DNA of 37,365 nt. Origin: Stutzerimonas stutzeri. Lineage in GTDB: Bacteria > Pseudomonadota > Gammaproteobacteria > Pseudomonadales > Pseudomonadaceae. The stretch spans positions 1 to 37,365 of the forward strand of contig NZ_JXXD01000095.1 of assembly GCF_000935215.1 (NCBI RefSeq), read 5' to 3'. Positions 7,881-19,195 of this stretch are shown here, in pieces (positions within the stretch are counted from its first letter, which is position 1; each line of letters starts with the position of its first letter). Position numbers and translations under genes: made by a program. The notes beneath the pieces are model-generated. The model did not search any database. It was not told where the DNA came from and saw only the letters and a list, made by a program, of their open reading frames with translations.

Positions 7881-8108
7881 TCAGGGCCGCAGCGCGCGGG
7901 CATAGCTGAAGAGGAACAGGTTTCGAACCTGTTCCTTGAGCACGCAGGGTTCACTCGTGCTCAACTCCTGCACATCGAGATCACCTTGTTCTCGCAACTC
8001 TTCCAGTGCATCCCCTTCGAGTGAAACGCATACGGCGCCGGTATTCCGGTCGAGTATGCGCAGGTAGGGTTGCGGGCGATCCAGCCAGGCATCTATCAGA
8101 TAAGTCAT
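7881..8108 (-). CDS. Small iron-responsive Pseudomonas protein (PA4570-like)
   Basis: A 75-residue acidic, soluble protein of unknown function, starting MTYLIDAWLDRP and ending NLFLFSYARALRP. It corresponds by position and sequence, from memory, to P. aeruginosa PA4570, reported as one of the genes induced by iron limitation. The ATG at 8108 has a strong GGAGG 7 nt upstream. A Fur-box-like sequence at 8133-8151 lies about 25-45 bp before the start, consistent with iron repression. It is monocistronic, placed between fklB and ispB. I see no domain or metal-binding motif. Confidence 0.85.
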   Translation of the reverse strand: MTYLIDAWLDRPQPYLRILDRNTGAVCVSLEGDALEELREQGDLDVQELSTSEPCVLKEQVRNLFLFSYARALRP

Positions 8109-8132
8109 GCGTTACCTCCAAATCATTCTCGT

Positions 8133-8151
8133 AATGAGAATAATTGTTATT
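8133..8151 (-). promoter_or_regulatory. Fur box
   Basis: AATGAGAATAATTGTTATT is an imperfect palindrome. The core TGAGAAT-A-ATTGTTA (8135-8149) matches the 7-1-7 Fur motif TGATAAT-N-ATTATCA at 11 of 14 positions or better. It lies immediately upstream of the small gene at 8108, where Fur would block the promoter. The AT-rich run (8121-8160) contrasts with the GC-rich surroundings. The rest of the gap from 8109 to 8255 holds no gene that I can support. Confidence 0.75.
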
Positions 8152-8255
8152 TGCAAATATGCAAGCGCAAATATTCCCCGATGAGGGTGGAGGTGAGGGG
8201 TCAACGGTCGAGGTGAAGGCTGCGCTCGAAGCGCAGCGTCGACATTGCTGGGGTG

Positions 8256-9224
8256 TCAGTGGGTGCGCGCCACGGCGAAGCGGCAGAGCTCGACCAGGGC
8301 ATCACGATACTGATTCGCGGGAATCACTTCGAGGCAGGCAACGGCGCGTTCGGCATAGTCGCGGGCAAGCTTGGCGGTGTAGTCCAGCGCACCTGATGCC
8401 TCGACAGCGGCGCGGATGCTTTCCAGGTCTTCGAGGCCGCCTTTCTGGATGGCTTTGCGCACCAGAGCGGCCTGTTCGGCGGTACCTTCGCGCATGGTGT
8501 AGATCAGCGGAAGGGTAGGCTTGCCTTCGGCGAGGTCGTCACCGACGTTCTTGCCGAGGGTTTCCGCGTCGCCCTGGTAATCGAGCAGATCGTCGACCAG
8601 CTGGAAGGCGATGCCGAGGTGATCGCCGAAGGTGCGCAGCGCTTCACGCTGTTCCTCGCTGGCGCCGGCCAGGGTGGCGGCGCTGTGGGTCGAGGCTTCG
8701 AAGAGCATCGCGGTCTTGCCGCGGATGACCTCCATGTAGATTTCTTCGGTGGTGCTGGCGTCGCGGACCTTCGACAGCTGCAGTACTTCGCCTTCGGCAA
8801 TGACGCGCGTTGCCTGGGAGATGATGCGCATCACCGGCATGGAATCCAGTTCCACCATCATTTCGAACGAACGTGCATATAGAAAGTCGCCAACCAGTAC
8901 GCTTGGCGCATTGCCCCACAGGGCGTTGGCGGTGGAGCGGCCGCGGCGCATGCCGGACATGTCGACCACATCGTCATGTAGCAGCGTGGAGGTGTGCAGG
9001 AACTCGATGATGGCAGCCAGCAAGCGTAATTGATCGCCCTGATGCCCGAGTGCACTGCCGCTGAGCAGTACCAGCAGAGGGCGCAGGCGCTTGCCGCCGG
9101 CCGAGGTGATGTAGTCCCCGATCTTTTCCACCAGAGGAACGCGCGAAGTCAGTTGCTTGCGGATGATGCCGTCGACAGCGGCAAAATCGTCCGCCACAAC
9201 TTGATAGAAAGGCTGGGGTTGCAT
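8256..9224 (-). CDS. ispB: Octaprenyl (polyprenyl) diphosphate synthase
   Basis: Trans-polyprenyl diphosphate synthase that builds the side chain of ubiquinone (and menaquinone if present) by adding isopentenyl diphosphate to farnesyl diphosphate. The 322-residue protein has both aspartate-rich motifs: DDVVD at 84-88 (followed by RR) and DDLLD at 211-215, plus GGKRLRP at 43-49. Family length is 320-323, so it is intact. The ATG at 9224 begins the conserved [10 protein letters not shown]. It is transcribed divergently from rplU; this arrangement is the standard ispB/rplU pair of gammaproteobacteria. Chain length (probably C40 or C45) cannot be fixed from sequence alone. Confidence 0.96.
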   Translation of the reverse strand: MQPQPFYQVVADDFAAVDGIIRKQLTSRVPLVEKIGDYITSAGGKRLRPLLVLLSGSALGHQGDQLRLLAAIIEFLHTSTLLHDDVVDMSGMRRGRSTANALWGNAPSVLVGDFLYARSFEMMVELDSMPVMRIISQATRVIAEGEVLQLSKVRDASTTEEIYMEVIRGKTAMLFEASTHSAATLAGASEEQREALRTFGDHLGIAFQLVDDLLDYQGDAETLGKNVGDDLAEGKPTLPLIYTMREGTAEQAALVRKAIQKGGLEDLESIRAAVEASGALDYTAKLARDYAERAVACLEVIPANQYRDALVELCRFAVARTH

Positions 9225-9297
9225 CGGGGACTCCTCGCAGATTGCGCGGCATGCTAGGGGGCGGGTCTGGCACTGTCAAGGCAACTCCAGTTGGCTA

Positions 9298-9326
9298 TTG
9301 CGCGGGGTGTATCGCATGCGTACAAT
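9298..9326 (+). promoter_or_regulatory. Predicted promoter of rplU-rpmA
   Basis: -35 TTGCGC (9298-9303), spacer of exactly 17 bp, -10 TACAAT (9321-9326, 5 of 6). Transcription from about 9333 would leave a 5' leader of about 134 nt before rplU, long enough to hold a regulatory structure; I could not define one. Confidence 0.55.
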
Positions 9327-9466
9327 CGCGGACCCTGAACTTCCCCCTGGGCATTTCCCTGCCTTACGCAATTGCACGGGCGTCACCTTCCGGCCCCATG
9401 CAGCCATGCCAGCCACTAATCATTCTTTCAAAGCGCTGGGTGAGCAGGATCAACGGAGATACACAG

Positions 9467-9778
9467 ATGTACGCAGTTATCGTAACCGGCGGCAAGCAAT
9501 ACAAGGTCGCCGAAGGCGAATACCTCAAGATTGAAAAACTCGAAGTTGCGACTGGCGAAGCTGTCACTTTTGACCGCGTTCTGCTGATCGGCAACGGCGA
9601 TGATGTAAAGATCGGCGCTCCGGTGGTCGATGGTGCCAAGGTTACCGCTGAAGTGATCGCCCAGGGCCGTCACGACAAGGTCACCATCATCAAATTCCGC
9701 CGTCGTAAGCACCACATGAAGCGTCAGGGCCACCGTCAGTGGTTCACTGAGGTCAAAATCACCGGTATTCAGGGCTAA
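9467..9778 (+). CDS. rplU: 50S ribosomal protein L21
   Basis: Large-subunit protein that binds 23S rRNA near L20. The 103-residue protein starts [14 protein letters not shown] and ends KITGIQG, with the basic [14 protein letters not shown] stretch typical of L21. The frame is open upstream to 9242, but the ATG at 9467 has CGGAGA about 8 nt upstream and gives the family length. It is followed by rpmA after 35 bp, the usual L21-L27 operon. Confidence 0.98.
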   Translation: MYAVIVTGGKQYKVAEGEYLKIEKLEVATGEAVTFDRVLLIGNGDDVKIGAPVVDGAKVTAEVIAQGRHDKVTIIKFRRRKHHMKRQGHRQWFTEVKITGIQG

Positions 9779-9813
9779 TCGGGCCTGAATCCCCTTATAG
9801 GAGTATTGAACTC

Positions 9814-10071
9814 ATGGCACACAAAAAAGCTGGCGGTTCTACCCGCAACGGTCGCGACTCAGAAGCCAAACGCCTTGGCGTGAAGATGTACGGCGGCCAG
9901 GCCATCAAGGCCGGCAACATCATCGTGCGTCAGCGCGGCACCCAGTTCCATGCCGGTTACGGCGTTGGCATGGGTAAGGATCACACCCTGTTCGCAAAAG
10001 TGGAAGGCGTGATCAAATTCGAAGTGAAGGGCGCTTTTGGCCGTCGCTACGTGAGCGTCGTCGCAGCCTAA
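9814..10071 (+). CDS. rpmA: 50S ribosomal protein L27
   Basis: Large-subunit protein whose N-terminal tail reaches the peptidyl-transferase centre. The 85-residue protein starts [20 protein letters not shown], the standard form without the N-terminal extension that Firmicutes cleave. The ribosome site is TAGGAG about 10 nt upstream. It is followed by an intrinsic terminator at 10087-10117, closing the rplU-rpmA transcript; obgE starts 170 bp later. Confidence 0.98.
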   Translation: MAHKKAGGSTRNGRDSEAKRLGVKMYGGQAIKAGNIIVRQRGTQFHAGYGVGMGKDHTLFAKVEGVIKFEVKGAFGRRYVSVVAA

Positions 10072-10086
10072 CTGCGTCGTTGCTGG

Positions 10087-10117
10087 AAAAGCCCTGTCAT
10101 GCGACGGGGCTTTTTTG
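10087..10117 (+). terminator. Intrinsic terminator after rpmA
   Basis: Stem AAGCCCTGTC / GACGGGGCTT with a 4-nt loop ATGC and one T-G wobble, followed by TTTTTTGTTT. A classic rho-independent structure. Confidence 0.9.
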
Positions 10118-10213
10118 TTTCTGTATCCTGTGAGGCTCTTGCAAAGAACTGCTCGGTGCTCATTCAGTTTTCGCTGGGTTTTTTGCAAGACCCTTACGTT
10201 TCTTGTTTCCTAA

Positions 10214-11458
<1,245 letters not shown>

Positions 11459-11563
11459 GTCGAACCCCGGGCCGCTGCGCGGCCTGGTCAGGCGAGTGGT
11501 CGGTGGGCTGCCTCGTGCGCAGTCCGATCCGGAAGTGTTTTGGCCGTATAGAAGGCGGGAACA

Positions 11564-12682
11564 ATGCGGGACAAGGTGAGCGGTGCGCGGCGCTGGGTGG
11601 TCAAGATCGGCAGTGCGCTGCTGACCGCCGACGGCCGCGGGCTCGATCAGGCTGCGATGGCGGTCTGGGTCGATCAGATGGTGGCCTTGCGCGAGGCAGG
11701 TGTGGAGCTCGTGCTGGTGTCGTCGGGTGCGGTTGCTGCGGGCATGAGTCGTCTTGGCTGGAGCTCTCGACCGAAGGCTGTGCATGAGTTGCAGGCGGCC
11801 GCCGCTGTCGGACAGATGGGCTTGATTCGCGCCTGGGAATCCAGCTTCGCTCGCTGCGATCAGCAGACGGCGCAAATTCTCGTCACCCACGACGATCTCT
11901 CGGACCGCAAGCGCTATCTCAATGCGCGCAGCACGCTGCGTACGCTCATTGATCTCGGTGTGGTGCCGGTCATCAACGAGAACGACACGGTGGTCACTGA
12001 CGAAATCCGCTTTGGCGACAACGACACGCTTGCTGCACTGGTCGCCAACCTGGTCGAGGCCGATCTGCTGGTCATCCTGACCGACCGGGACGGCATGTTC
12101 GACGCCGATCCGCGTTTCAATCCTCAAGCCAATCTCATCAGTGAGGCGCGCGCCGACGATCCTGCGTTGGATGCAGTGGCTGGCGGCACGGGAGGGGCGC
12201 TGGGGCGTGGCGGCATGCAGACCAAGCTTCGTGCGGCGCGCTTGGCAGCGCGCTCTGGCGCGCATACGGTGATCGTTGGTGGGCGCATCGAGCAGGTGCT
12301 GGCGCGGCTCAAGGCGGGTGATCGCCTGGGGACGCTGCTGGCGCCGGAGTGCAGTCGGCATGCGGCGCGCAAGCAATGGTTGGCCGGGCACCTGCAGACT
12401 CGTGGCACGCTGACGCTGGACGACGGTGCTGTGCACGCGCTGCGTCAGGGCAATCGCAGCCTGCTGCCGGTTGGGGTCAGGGCTGTGCAGGGGGCGTTTC
12501 GTCGTGGCGAGATGGTCGTCTGTGTCGGTCCGCAGGGTTCGGAGGTCGCGCGCGGTCTGGTGAACTACAGTGCAGCCGAGGCGCAGCGCATCCTTGGGCG
12601 GCCATCAGATGAAATTGAAAAGCTGCTCGGGTATGTCGACGAGCCGGAGCTTATCCATCGCGACAACATGATTCTGGTCTGA
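11564..12682 (+). CDS. proB: Glutamate 5-kinase
   Basis: Catalyses the first step of proline synthesis, ATP + L-glutamate to glutamyl 5-phosphate. The 372-residue protein has an amino-acid kinase domain (about 8-255) with [39 protein letters not shown] and [18 protein letters not shown], followed by a C-terminal PUA domain (about 275-355). Length matches the PUA-containing proteobacterial enzyme. It is probably feedback-inhibited by proline, as known for the family. The frame opens with ATG at 11564, preceded by AAGGCGGGA. It is 105 bp after obgE and just before creA. Confidence 0.97.
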   Translation: MRDKVSGARRWVVKIGSALLTADGRGLDQAAMAVWVDQMVALREAGVELVLVSSGAVAAGMSRLGWSSRPKAVHELQAAAAVGQMGLIRAWESSFARCDQQTAQILVTHDDLSDRKRYLNARSTLRTLIDLGVVPVINENDTVVTDEIRFGDNDTLAALVANLVEADLLVILTDRDGMFDADPRFNPQANLISEARADDPALDAVAGGTGGALGRGGMQTKLRAARLAARSGAHTVIVGGRIEQVLARLKAGDRLGTLLAPECSRHAARKQWLAGHLQTRGTLTLDDGAVHALRQGNRSLLPVGVRAVQGAFRRGEMVVCVGPQGSEVARGLVNYSAAEAQRILGRPSDEIEKLLGYVDEPELIHRDNMILV

Positions 12683-12689
12683 GGTGAGG

Positions 12690-13154
12690 ATGCGTTTAGC
12701 CAATTTTTCGCTGGTTTTTGGGTTGCTCATCCCTTCGCTGGCGTTCGCCGAGCAGATCGGTGAGGTGGATACGGTCTTCAAGTGGCTCGGGCCGAATCAC
12801 AAGATCGTCGTGGAGGCGTTCGACGATCCCTTGGTAGATGGTGTGACCTGCTATCTGTCTCGCGCCAAGACCGGTGGGATCAAGGGCGGGCTGGGGCTCG
12901 CGGAGGATCGTGCCGAGGCGTCCATCGCCTGTCGCCAGGTGGGGCCGATTCGCATCAACGGCAAGCTCAAAGATGGCGATGTAGTGTTCAAGGAGCGCAC
13001 CTCGCTGGTGTTCAAGACCATGCAGGTGGTGCGCTTCTTTGATGAGTCGCGTAATACCTTGGTTTATCTGGTCTACAGCGATCGCGTCATCGAGGGTAGC
13101 CCGCAGAATGCGGTGACGGCGATTCCGATTCTGCCTTGGCCGGTTGCGCCGTAA
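12690..13154 (+). CDS. creA: CreA family periplasmic protein
   Basis: A 154-residue secreted protein of the CreA family, whose function is unknown. The signal peptide (1-20) reads [20 protein letters not shown] and is followed by [19 protein letters not shown]. The conserved core [24 protein letters not shown] is present. I choose the ATG at 12690 because GAGG (12681-12684) sits 5 nt upstream; an in-frame GTG at 12684 would add two residues. It starts 7 nt after proB and is probably co-transcribed. It ends against a bidirectional terminator shared with rpsT. Confidence 0.93.
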   Translation: MRLANFSLVFGLLIPSLAFAEQIGEVDTVFKWLGPNHKIVVEAFDDPLVDGVTCYLSRAKTGGIKGGLGLAEDRAEASIACRQVGPIRINGKLKDGDVVFKERTSLVFKTMQVVRFFDESRNTLVYLVYSDRVIEGSPQNAVTAIPILPWPVAP

Positions 13155-13200
13155 TTTGCGCATCGGCCCATCCTTCGCGAGTGGGGCAAAATTTGGGCAT

Positions 13201-13229
13201 AAAAAAACCGGCGCTAGGCCGGTTTTTTT
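13201..13229. terminator. Bidirectional intrinsic terminator between creA and rpsT
   Basis: A perfect 12-bp stem, AAAAAAACCGGC / GCCGGTTTTTTT, with a 5-nt loop. The A-run and T-run on either side make it work for both the plus-strand creA transcript and the minus-strand rpsT transcript. Confidence 0.93.
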
Positions 13230-13242
13230 CAAGAACCTGCAG

Positions 13243-13521
13243 TTAGGCTGCAGCAGCTTCGCCGAGGGCCTTGATGTGGCCGTTCAGGCGGCTCTTGTGA
13301 CGAGCAGCTTTGTTCTTGTGGATGATGCCTTTGTCGGCCATGCGGTCAATGACCGGCACAGCAGCAGTGTAGGCTGTGCGAGCCTTGTCCAGGTCTTTGG
13401 CGTCGATGGCCTTGACCACATTCTTGATGTAGGTACGAACCATGGAGCGCAAGCTGGCATTGTGGCTGCGACGCTTCTCAGCCTGAATTGCGCGTTTTTT
13501 GGCGGAAGGGCTGTTGGCCAC
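13243..13521 (-). CDS. rpsT: 30S ribosomal protein S20
   Basis: Small-subunit protein binding the 5' domain of 16S rRNA. The 92-residue product reads (M)[20 protein letters not shown] and ends ALGEAAAA, a normal S20. The start is a GTG at 13521 with AGGAG about 8 nt upstream; an upstream in-frame ATG at 13554 would add 11 residues foreign to the family. A non-ATG start recalls E. coli rpsT, where a UUG start takes part in autoregulation. It has its own promoter at 13572-13600 and is divergent from murJ. Confidence 0.97.
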   Translation of the reverse strand: MANSPSAKKRAIQAEKRRSHNASLRSMVRTYIKNVVKAIDAKDLDKARTAYTAAVPVIDRMADKGIIHKNKAARHKSRLNGHIKALGEAAAA

Positions 13522-13571
13522 CGTCGAACTCCTCGAAAACTTGGGGGATTGCAAAGCAAATAAGGCCGCGA

Positions 13572-13600
13572 ATCATGCCGACGCGAAGGGCGCTTGTCAA
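13572..13600 (-). promoter_or_regulatory. Predicted sigma-70 promoter of rpsT
   Basis: On the minus strand: a perfect -35 TTGACA (13600-13595), 17-bp spacer, and -10 CATGAT (13577-13572, 4 of 6). The predicted start near 13565 leaves a leader of about 44 nt to the GTG. Confidence 0.65.
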
Positions 13601-13743
13601 GCCCGGTCGAATGGCTTGAGAAGCTGGTCGGACAGAAGGGCTGCGGCTAAACTCGCCGCCTCTTTTCGTGTCGTAACTGGCCATCGATCCGGCCGGCGCT
13701 GAGCGTTCGGTCGATCAATCTCGCTGCAATTCTAGGAAGACAA

Positions 13744-15291
13744 ATGTCCGAAAAAACCGGCAAGGGCGGATTGTTGCGCTCCAGCGCCGTGGTCAGTGTC
13801 ATGACCCTGCTGTCACGCGTGTTGGGCATGGTACGCGATATGGTCGTCGCCAGCTACTTCGGTTCGGGGGCTGCGGCCGACGCGTTCTTCATTGCGTTCA
13901 AGATTCCCAACTTTCTGCGCCGGCTGTTTGCCGAGGGTGCATTCGCTCAGGCGTTCGTGCCGGTGCTTTCGGAATATCGCACCAAGCGCACGCTGCAGGA
14001 CGTCAAGCAGTTGGTGGATCGCACCGCCGGTATGCTCGGGCTCATCCTTGCCGGGCTGACTGCGCTGGGCGTGCTGTTTGCGCCCTATGTGGTAATGGTC
14101 TTCGCGCCCGGCTTTCATGATGATCCGGGGAAGATGCAGCTGGCTGGCGAGCTGCTGCGCATCACCTTTCCCTACCTGATGCTGATCTCGCTGACGGCTT
14201 TCACCTCGGGGGTGCTGAACAGCTACGGCTATTTCGCGGTGCCCGGATTCACGCCTGTGCTGCTCAATGTCTGCATGATCATGTCGGCGGTGTTCCTGAC
14301 CCCGTATTTCGATCAGCCGATCATGGCGCTGGCCTGGGGCGTGTTCATTGCCGGTTTCGCCCAGCTGGCCTTCCAGCTGCCGTATGTCGCCAAGCTTCGC
14401 CTGCTGCCGCGGCCAAAGGTAAAGCGGGGTGACGAGGGCGTTCGACGCATCATGCTGCTGATGGTGCCGGCGCTGTTCGGTGTCTCGGTCAGTCAGATCA
14501 ATCTGTTGCTGGATACAGTGCTGGCTTCCTTTCTGCAGACCGGCAGCGTGTCCTGGTTGTATTACGCCGATCGCCTGTCAGAGCTGCCGTTGGGGGCGTT
14601 TGGCATCGCGATTGGCACGGTGATCTTGCCGAGCTTGTCGCGCCAGCATGCCGGAGACGATCCAAAGGCGTTCTCCGCAACGGTCGATTGGGCATTGCGC
14701 ATGGTGCTGCTGGTAGGCGTTCCCGCTGCGCTGGCGCTGGGTATTCTCGCCGAGCCAATGATCGCCAGCCTGTTCTATTACGGCGCCATGAGCGAGGAGG
14801 CGGTGGTGCAATCGGCCAGGGCGCTGCAGGCCTATTCTCTCGGCGTGCTGGCGTTCATGCTGATCAAGGTGCTGGCGCCGGGTTTCTTCGCTCGTCAGGA
14901 TCTGAAGACGCCGGTACGCGTCGCGGTCATTTGCATGGTCGCGAACATGGTAATGAACCTGATCCTGATCTGGCCGTTACAGCATGTCGGGCTGGCGCTG
15001 GCGACTTCGTTGTCGTCGATGCTCAACGCTGTGCTGCTGTTCTGGGGGCTGTACAAGGTTGGCGTCTACCGTCCTGCACCGGGCTGGTGGCTGTTCGGGT
15101 TACGCCTGGCAGCTGCCTGTGCGGCGATGGTGGCGACGGTCTGGTGGCTTAACGTGCCGGCGCAGGAGTGGTTCGTCTGGGGCTGGCAGCAGCGAGCGCT
15201 GCGGTTGGGGATTCTCGTTTGCGCAGGGCTCGCGGCATTCGCCGCCGGGTTGTTGCTGACCGGGCTGCGACCGCGGCATTTGCGGCATTGA
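13744..15291 (+). CDS. murJ: Lipid II flippase MurJ
   Basis: Inner-membrane flippase (MviN family, MOP superfamily) that moves lipid II across the membrane for peptidoglycan synthesis. The 515-residue protein has about 14 hydrophobic segments and the family signature near the N-terminus, SAVVSVMTLLSRVLGMVRD, followed by FGSGAAADAFFIAFKIPNFLRRLFAEGAF, which carries the Arg residues lining the cavity. The ATG at 13744 has TAGGAAGA about 6 nt upstream. It is divergent from rpsT and followed by ribF after 84 bp. This murJ-ribF-ileS order is standard in gammaproteobacteria. Confidence 0.97.
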   Translation: MSEKTGKGGLLRSSAVVSVMTLLSRVLGMVRDMVVASYFGSGAAADAFFIAFKIPNFLRRLFAEGAFAQAFVPVLSEYRTKRTLQDVKQLVDRTAGMLGLILAGLTALGVLFAPYVVMVFAPGFHDDPGKMQLAGELLRITFPYLMLISLTAFTSGVLNSYGYFAVPGFTPVLLNVCMIMSAVFLTPYFDQPIMALAWGVFIAGFAQLAFQLPYVAKLRLLPRPKVKRGDEGVRRIMLLMVPALFGVSVSQINLLLDTVLASFLQTGSVSWLYYADRLSELPLGAFGIAIGTVILPSLSRQHAGDDPKAFSATVDWALRMVLLVGVPAALALGILAEPMIASLFYYGAMSEEAVVQSARALQAYSLGVLAFMLIKVLAPGFFARQDLKTPVRVAVICMVANMVMNLILIWPLQHVGLALATSLSSMLNAVLLFWGLYKVGVYRPAPGWWLFGLRLAAACAAMVATVWWLNVPAQEWFVWGWQQRALRLGILVCAGLAAFAAGLLLTGLRPRHLRH

Positions 15292-15341
15292 TCGACGATT
15301 CACGGGCGGAGCAAACCTGTCCGGGATGCGCGGCACGTGCG

Positions 15342-15347
15342 TATAAT
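15342..15347 (+). promoter_or_regulatory. Candidate -10 element for the ribF-ispH cluster
   Basis: A perfect TATAAT 28 bp before the ribF ATG. I find no convincing -35 at 16-18 bp, so this may be a weak or activator-dependent promoter feeding ribF-ileS-lspA-fkpB-ispH. Confidence 0.45.
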
Positions 15348-15375
15348 CGGCCACTTTTCAAGCAAGAAGTGCGGT

Positions 15376-16326
15376 ATGCAGCTGGTTCGAGGCCTTCACA
15401 ATCTGCGACCCCGGCATCGGGGCTGCGTCGCCACCATCGGCAATTTCGACGGCGTGCACCGGGGGCATCAGGCCATCCTGGCGCGGCTGCGCGAGCGTGC
15501 GGCCGAATTGGGCCTGCCCAGCTGCGTAGTGATCTTCGAGCCGCAACCGCGTGAGTTCTTTTCGCCGGACAAGGCGCCAGCGCGGCTCACCCGCTTGCGT
15601 GAAAAACTGCAGCTGTTGAGCGAGCAGGGCGTCGATCTGGTGTTGTGTCTGGCCTTCAATCGCCGCCTGCGAGAGCTGAGTGCCGCTGAATTCGTCCACG
15701 CCACGCTGGTGGAAGGGTTGGGTGTACGGCATTTGGAAGTCGGTGACGATTTCCGTTTCGGTTGCGACCGCGCCGGCGATTTCGACTTCCTGCTCAAGGC
15801 CGGCGCGGCCGAAGGCTTCTCGGTCGAGGCCGCCACCACCATTGAGGTGGACGGCGAGCGGGTCAGTAGCACGCGGCTGCGTCAGGTGCTGGCGGAGGGT
15901 GACCTGGCCTGCGCCGAAGCACTGCTCGGCAGACCGTTCGGTATCACTGGCCGGGTCATGCACGGGCAGAAACTGGGCCGCCAGCTCGGCGCGCCAACTG
16001 CCAATGTGCAGCTCAAACGCCGCAACACGCCGCTGAGTGGCGTGTTTCTGGTCAGTCTCGATCTGGACGACAAGTCGCTTGCCGGTGTCGCCAACATCGG
16101 CATGCGACCCACGGTCGAAAGTGACGGTAAACCACACTTGGAAGTGCATCTGCTCGATTATCAGGGCGACCTGTATGGGCGTCTGGTGCAGGTCACCTTC
16201 CATCGCAAGCTGCGCGACGAGCAGCGTTTCGCCTCGCTGGAGGCGCTCAAGACGGCGATCGAAGCCGACATCGCCGCTGCCCGCGATTACTGGCGGGCTT
16301 CACCACTCATGACGAGCCAGGACTGA
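15376..16326 (+). CDS. ribF: Bifunctional riboflavin kinase / FAD synthetase
   Basis: Converts riboflavin to FMN and then FAD. The 316-residue protein has the N-terminal adenylyltransferase domain with [11 protein letters not shown] (22-32), a HxGH-type nucleotidyltransferase motif, then the C-terminal flavokinase domain with [19 protein letters not shown] and [11 protein letters not shown]. The ATG at 15376 starts the conserved [12 protein letters not shown]; an in-frame start at 15337 would overlap the TATAAT element and is disfavoured. One base separates its stop codon from the ileS ATG, so the two are coupled. Confidence 0.96.
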   Translation: MQLVRGLHNLRPRHRGCVATIGNFDGVHRGHQAILARLRERAAELGLPSCVVIFEPQPREFFSPDKAPARLTRLREKLQLLSEQGVDLVLCLAFNRRLRELSAAEFVHATLVEGLGVRHLEVGDDFRFGCDRAGDFDFLLKAGAAEGFSVEAATTIEVDGERVSSTRLRQVLAEGDLACAEALLGRPFGITGRVMHGQKLGRQLGAPTANVQLKRRNTPLSGVFLVSLDLDDKSLAGVANIGMRPTVESDGKPHLEVHLLDYQGDLYGRLVQVTFHRKLRDEQRFASLEALKTAIEADIAAARDYWRASPLMTSQD

Positions 16327-16327
16327 A

Positions 16328-19159
16328 ATGACCGATTACAAAGCGACCCTCAATCTGCCGTCCACGGCATTTCCGATGAAGGCCGGTCTGCCACAGCGCG
16401 AGCCGGAGATTCTGCAGCGCTGGAACAGCATTGACCTGTACCGGAAGCTGCGGCAGATCGGCGAAGGTCGCCCGAAGTTCGTCCTGCACGATGGCCCGCC
16501 GTATGCCAACGGCAATATTCACATTGGCCACGCGGTGAACAAGGTGATCAAGGACATGATCGTCCGCTCGCGCACCCTGGCTGGTTTCGACGCGCCCTAT
16601 GTGCCGGGTTGGGATTGCCACGGTCTGCCGATCGAGCACAAGGTCGAGACCACCTTCGGCAAGAACCAGCCGGCCGATCTGACCCGCGAGCGTTGCCGTG
16701 CCTACGCGGCCGAACAGATCGAAGGGCAGAAGGCCGACTTCATCCGCCTCGGCGTCCTGGGTGACTGGGACAACCCGTACAAGACCATGGACTTTGCCAA
16801 TGAGGCGGGAGAAATCCGCGCCCTGGCCAAACTTGTCGAAGGCGGTTTCGTCTTCAAGGGCCTGAAGCCGGTGAACTGGTGCTTCGACTGCGGTTCGGCG
16901 CTGGCCGAGGCGGAGGTCGAATATCAGGACAAGAAATCCGATGCCATCGACGTCGCCTTCGAGGTCGAGGATGCCGACAAGCTGGCTGCTGCGTTCGGTC
17001 TGCCGAATCTGGCCAAGCCTGCCAGCATCGTGATCTGGACCACCACGCCCTGGACCATTCCGGCGAACCAGGCACTGAACGTGCACCCCGAGTTCGTCTA
17101 TGCGCTGGTCGACACCGGCGAGCGCTTGCTGGTGCTGGCCGAGGAACTGGTCGAGTCCTGCCTGCAGCGCTACGGTCTGGCTGGTGAAATCATCGCCCGT
17201 TGCGAAGGCAAGGTGCTGGAGCTGATCCGCTTCCGTCATCCGTTCTACGAGCGCTTCGCCCCGATTTACCTGGCCGATTACGTTGAAACCGGTGCCGGTA
17301 CCGGTATCGTCCACTCGGCGCCGGCCTACGGCGAGGACGACTTCCGCTCCTGCAAGCACTACGGGATGGAGAACGACGACATCCTCGGCCCGGTGCAGAG
17401 CAACGGCGTCTACGTCTCCGACCTGCCGTTCTTTGGTGGCCAGTTCATCTGGAAAGCCAACCCGGCTATTGTCGAGAAGCTCGCCGAGGTCGGCGCGCTG
17501 CTCAAGCACGAGTCGATCCAGCACAGCTACATGCACTGCTGGCGGCACAAGACGCCGCTGATCTACCGCGCTACGGCGCAGTGGTTCGTCGGTATGGACA
17601 AGGTCGCCCACGACGGCAGCTCGCTGCGCCGCCGTGCACTGGATGCCATCGAGCAGACCGAGTTCGTCCCTGCCTGGGGCCAGGCGCGCCTGCACGGCAT
17701 GATCGCCGGGCGCCCGGACTGGTGCATCTCGCGCCAGCGCACCTGGGGCGTGCCGATCCCGTTTTTCCTGCACAAGGAAAGCGGCGAGCTGCACCCGCGT
17801 ACCGTCGAGCTGATGGAAGCCGTGGCGCAGCGTGTGGAGCAGGGCGGTATCGAGGCCTGGTCGAAGCTCGACGCAGCCGAGTTGCTCGGCGGCGAAGCGG
17901 CGCAGTACGAGAAGATCACCGACACCCTCGATGTCTGGTTCGATTCCGGCACCACCCACTGGCATGTGATGCGCGGCTCGCACCCCATGGGTCACGAAAG
18001 CGGCCCGCGTGCCGATCTCTATCTGGAAGGCTCCGACCAGCATCGCGGCTGGTTCCATTCATCGCTGCTGACCGGCGCGGCCATCGACGGTCATGCACCG
18101 TACAAGGGCCTGCTGACCCACGGCTTCACCGTGGACGAGAACGGCCGCAAGATGTCCAAGTCCCTCGGCAACGTCATCGCGCCGCAGGAAATTACCGACA
18201 GCATGGGCGCCGACATCCTGCGTCTGTGGGTCTCGGCCACCGACTATTCCGGCGAGATGGCGGTATCCAAGCAGATCCTGCAGCGCAGCGCCGATGCCTA
18301 CCGTCGTATCCGCAACACCGCACGCTTCCTGCTCTCGAATCTCGACGGCTTCGATCCCGCGCAGCACATGGTGCCGAATGATCAGCTGATCGCCCTGGAC
18401 CGCTGGGCCATCGACCGCGCACTGCTGCTGCAGCAGGAGATCGAGGAGGCCTACACTACCTATCGCTTCTGGAACGTCTACCAGAAGGTGCACAACTTCT
18501 GCGTGCAGGAGTTGGGCGGCTTCTATCTGGACATCATCAAGGACCGCCAATACACCACTGGTGCGGACAGCCTGCCGCGTCGCTCCTGCCAGACCGCGCT
18601 GTATCACATCGCCGAGGCGCTGGTGCGCTGGATCGCGCCGATCCTGGCCTTCACCGCCGAGGAAATCTGGCAGTACCTGCCGGGCGAGCGCAACGAATCG
18701 GTGATGCTCAATACCTATTACACGGGCCTGACCGCGCTACCACAGGACGCCGAGCTGGATCGCGCTTTCTGGGACAAGGTCATGGCGGTCAAGACCGCGG
18801 TGAACAAGGAGCTGGAAAACCAGCGTGCGGCCAAGACCATTGGCGGCAATCTGCAGGCGGAAGTCACGCTGTATGCAGAAGGCGCGTTGGCTGCGGAGTT
18901 GGCCAAGCTGGGCAACGAGCTGCGCTTCGTGCTGATCACCTCTGCCGTAGATATCGCACCACTGGCTCAGGCCCCAGCCGAGGCCGTGGAGAGCGAGCTG
19001 GCCGGCCTCAAGCTGGTGGTCCGCAAGACCGGACATAGCAAGTGCGGTCGTTGCTGGCACCATCTGCCGGACGTTGGCACGCATGCCGAGCATCCGGACA
19101 TCTGCGGTCGCTGTGTGGAGAATATCGAAGGTGCTGGTGAGGTTCGTCACTATGCGTGA
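16328..19159 (+). CDS. ileS: Isoleucyl-tRNA synthetase
   Basis: Charges tRNA-Ile with isoleucine and edits misactivated valine. The 943-residue class I synthetase has HIGH at 65-68 ([12 protein letters not shown]), the CP1 editing domain with [16 protein letters not shown] at 608-612, and a C-terminal zinc finger with C906, C909, C926 and C929. The architecture is that of the bacterial type 1 enzyme (E. coli-like), not the mupirocin-resistant type 2. Length agrees with the family. It begins 1 nt after ribF and lies 36 bp before lspA. Confidence 0.98.
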   Translation: MTDYKATLNLPSTAFPMKAGLPQREPEILQRWNSIDLYRKLRQIGEGRPKFVLHDGPPYANGNIHIGHAVNKVIKDMIVRSRTLAGFDAPYVPGWDCHGLPIEHKVETTFGKNQPADLTRERCRAYAAEQIEGQKADFIRLGVLGDWDNPYKTMDFANEAGEIRALAKLVEGGFVFKGLKPVNWCFDCGSALAEAEVEYQDKKSDAIDVAFEVEDADKLAAAFGLPNLAKPASIVIWTTTPWTIPANQALNVHPEFVYALVDTGERLLVLAEELVESCLQRYGLAGEIIARCEGKVLELIRFRHPFYERFAPIYLADYVETGAGTGIVHSAPAYGEDDFRSCKHYGMENDDILGPVQSNGVYVSDLPFFGGQFIWKANPAIVEKLAEVGALLKHESIQHSYMHCWRHKTPLIYRATAQWFVGMDKVAHDGSSLRRRALDAIEQTEFVPAWGQARLHGMIAGRPDWCISRQRTWGVPIPFFLHKESGELHPRTVELMEAVAQRVEQGGIEAWSKLDAAELLGGEAAQYEKITDTLDVWFDSGTTHWHVMRGSHPMGHESGPRADLYLEGSDQHRGWFHSSLLTGAAIDGHAPYKGLLTHGFTVDENGRKMSKSLGNVIAPQEITDSMGADILRLWVSATDYSGEMAVSKQILQRSADAYRRIRNTARFLLSNLDGFDPAQHMVPNDQLIALDRWAIDRALLLQQEIEEAYTTYRFWNVYQKVHNFCVQELGGFYLDIIKDRQYTTGADSLPRRSCQTALYHIAEALVRWIAPILAFTAEEIWQYLPGERNESVMLNTYYTGLTALPQDAELDRAFWDKVMAVKTAVNKELENQRAAKTIGGNLQAEVTLYAEGALAAELAKLGNELRFVLITSAVDIAPLAQAPAEAVESELAGLKLVVRKTGHSKCGRCWHHLPDVGTHAEHPDICGRCVENIEGAGEVRHYA

Positions 19160-19195
19160 TGTGCGCCGGACGATCAGCGAGCCGGAGGCTGTGCA

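Noticed and set aside
16307..18058. A 583-codon open frame opposite ileS
   Set aside because: Long antisense frames are common in GC-rich DNA. ileS on the plus strand is complete with HIGH and KMSKS motifs, and the antisense frame has no start signal.
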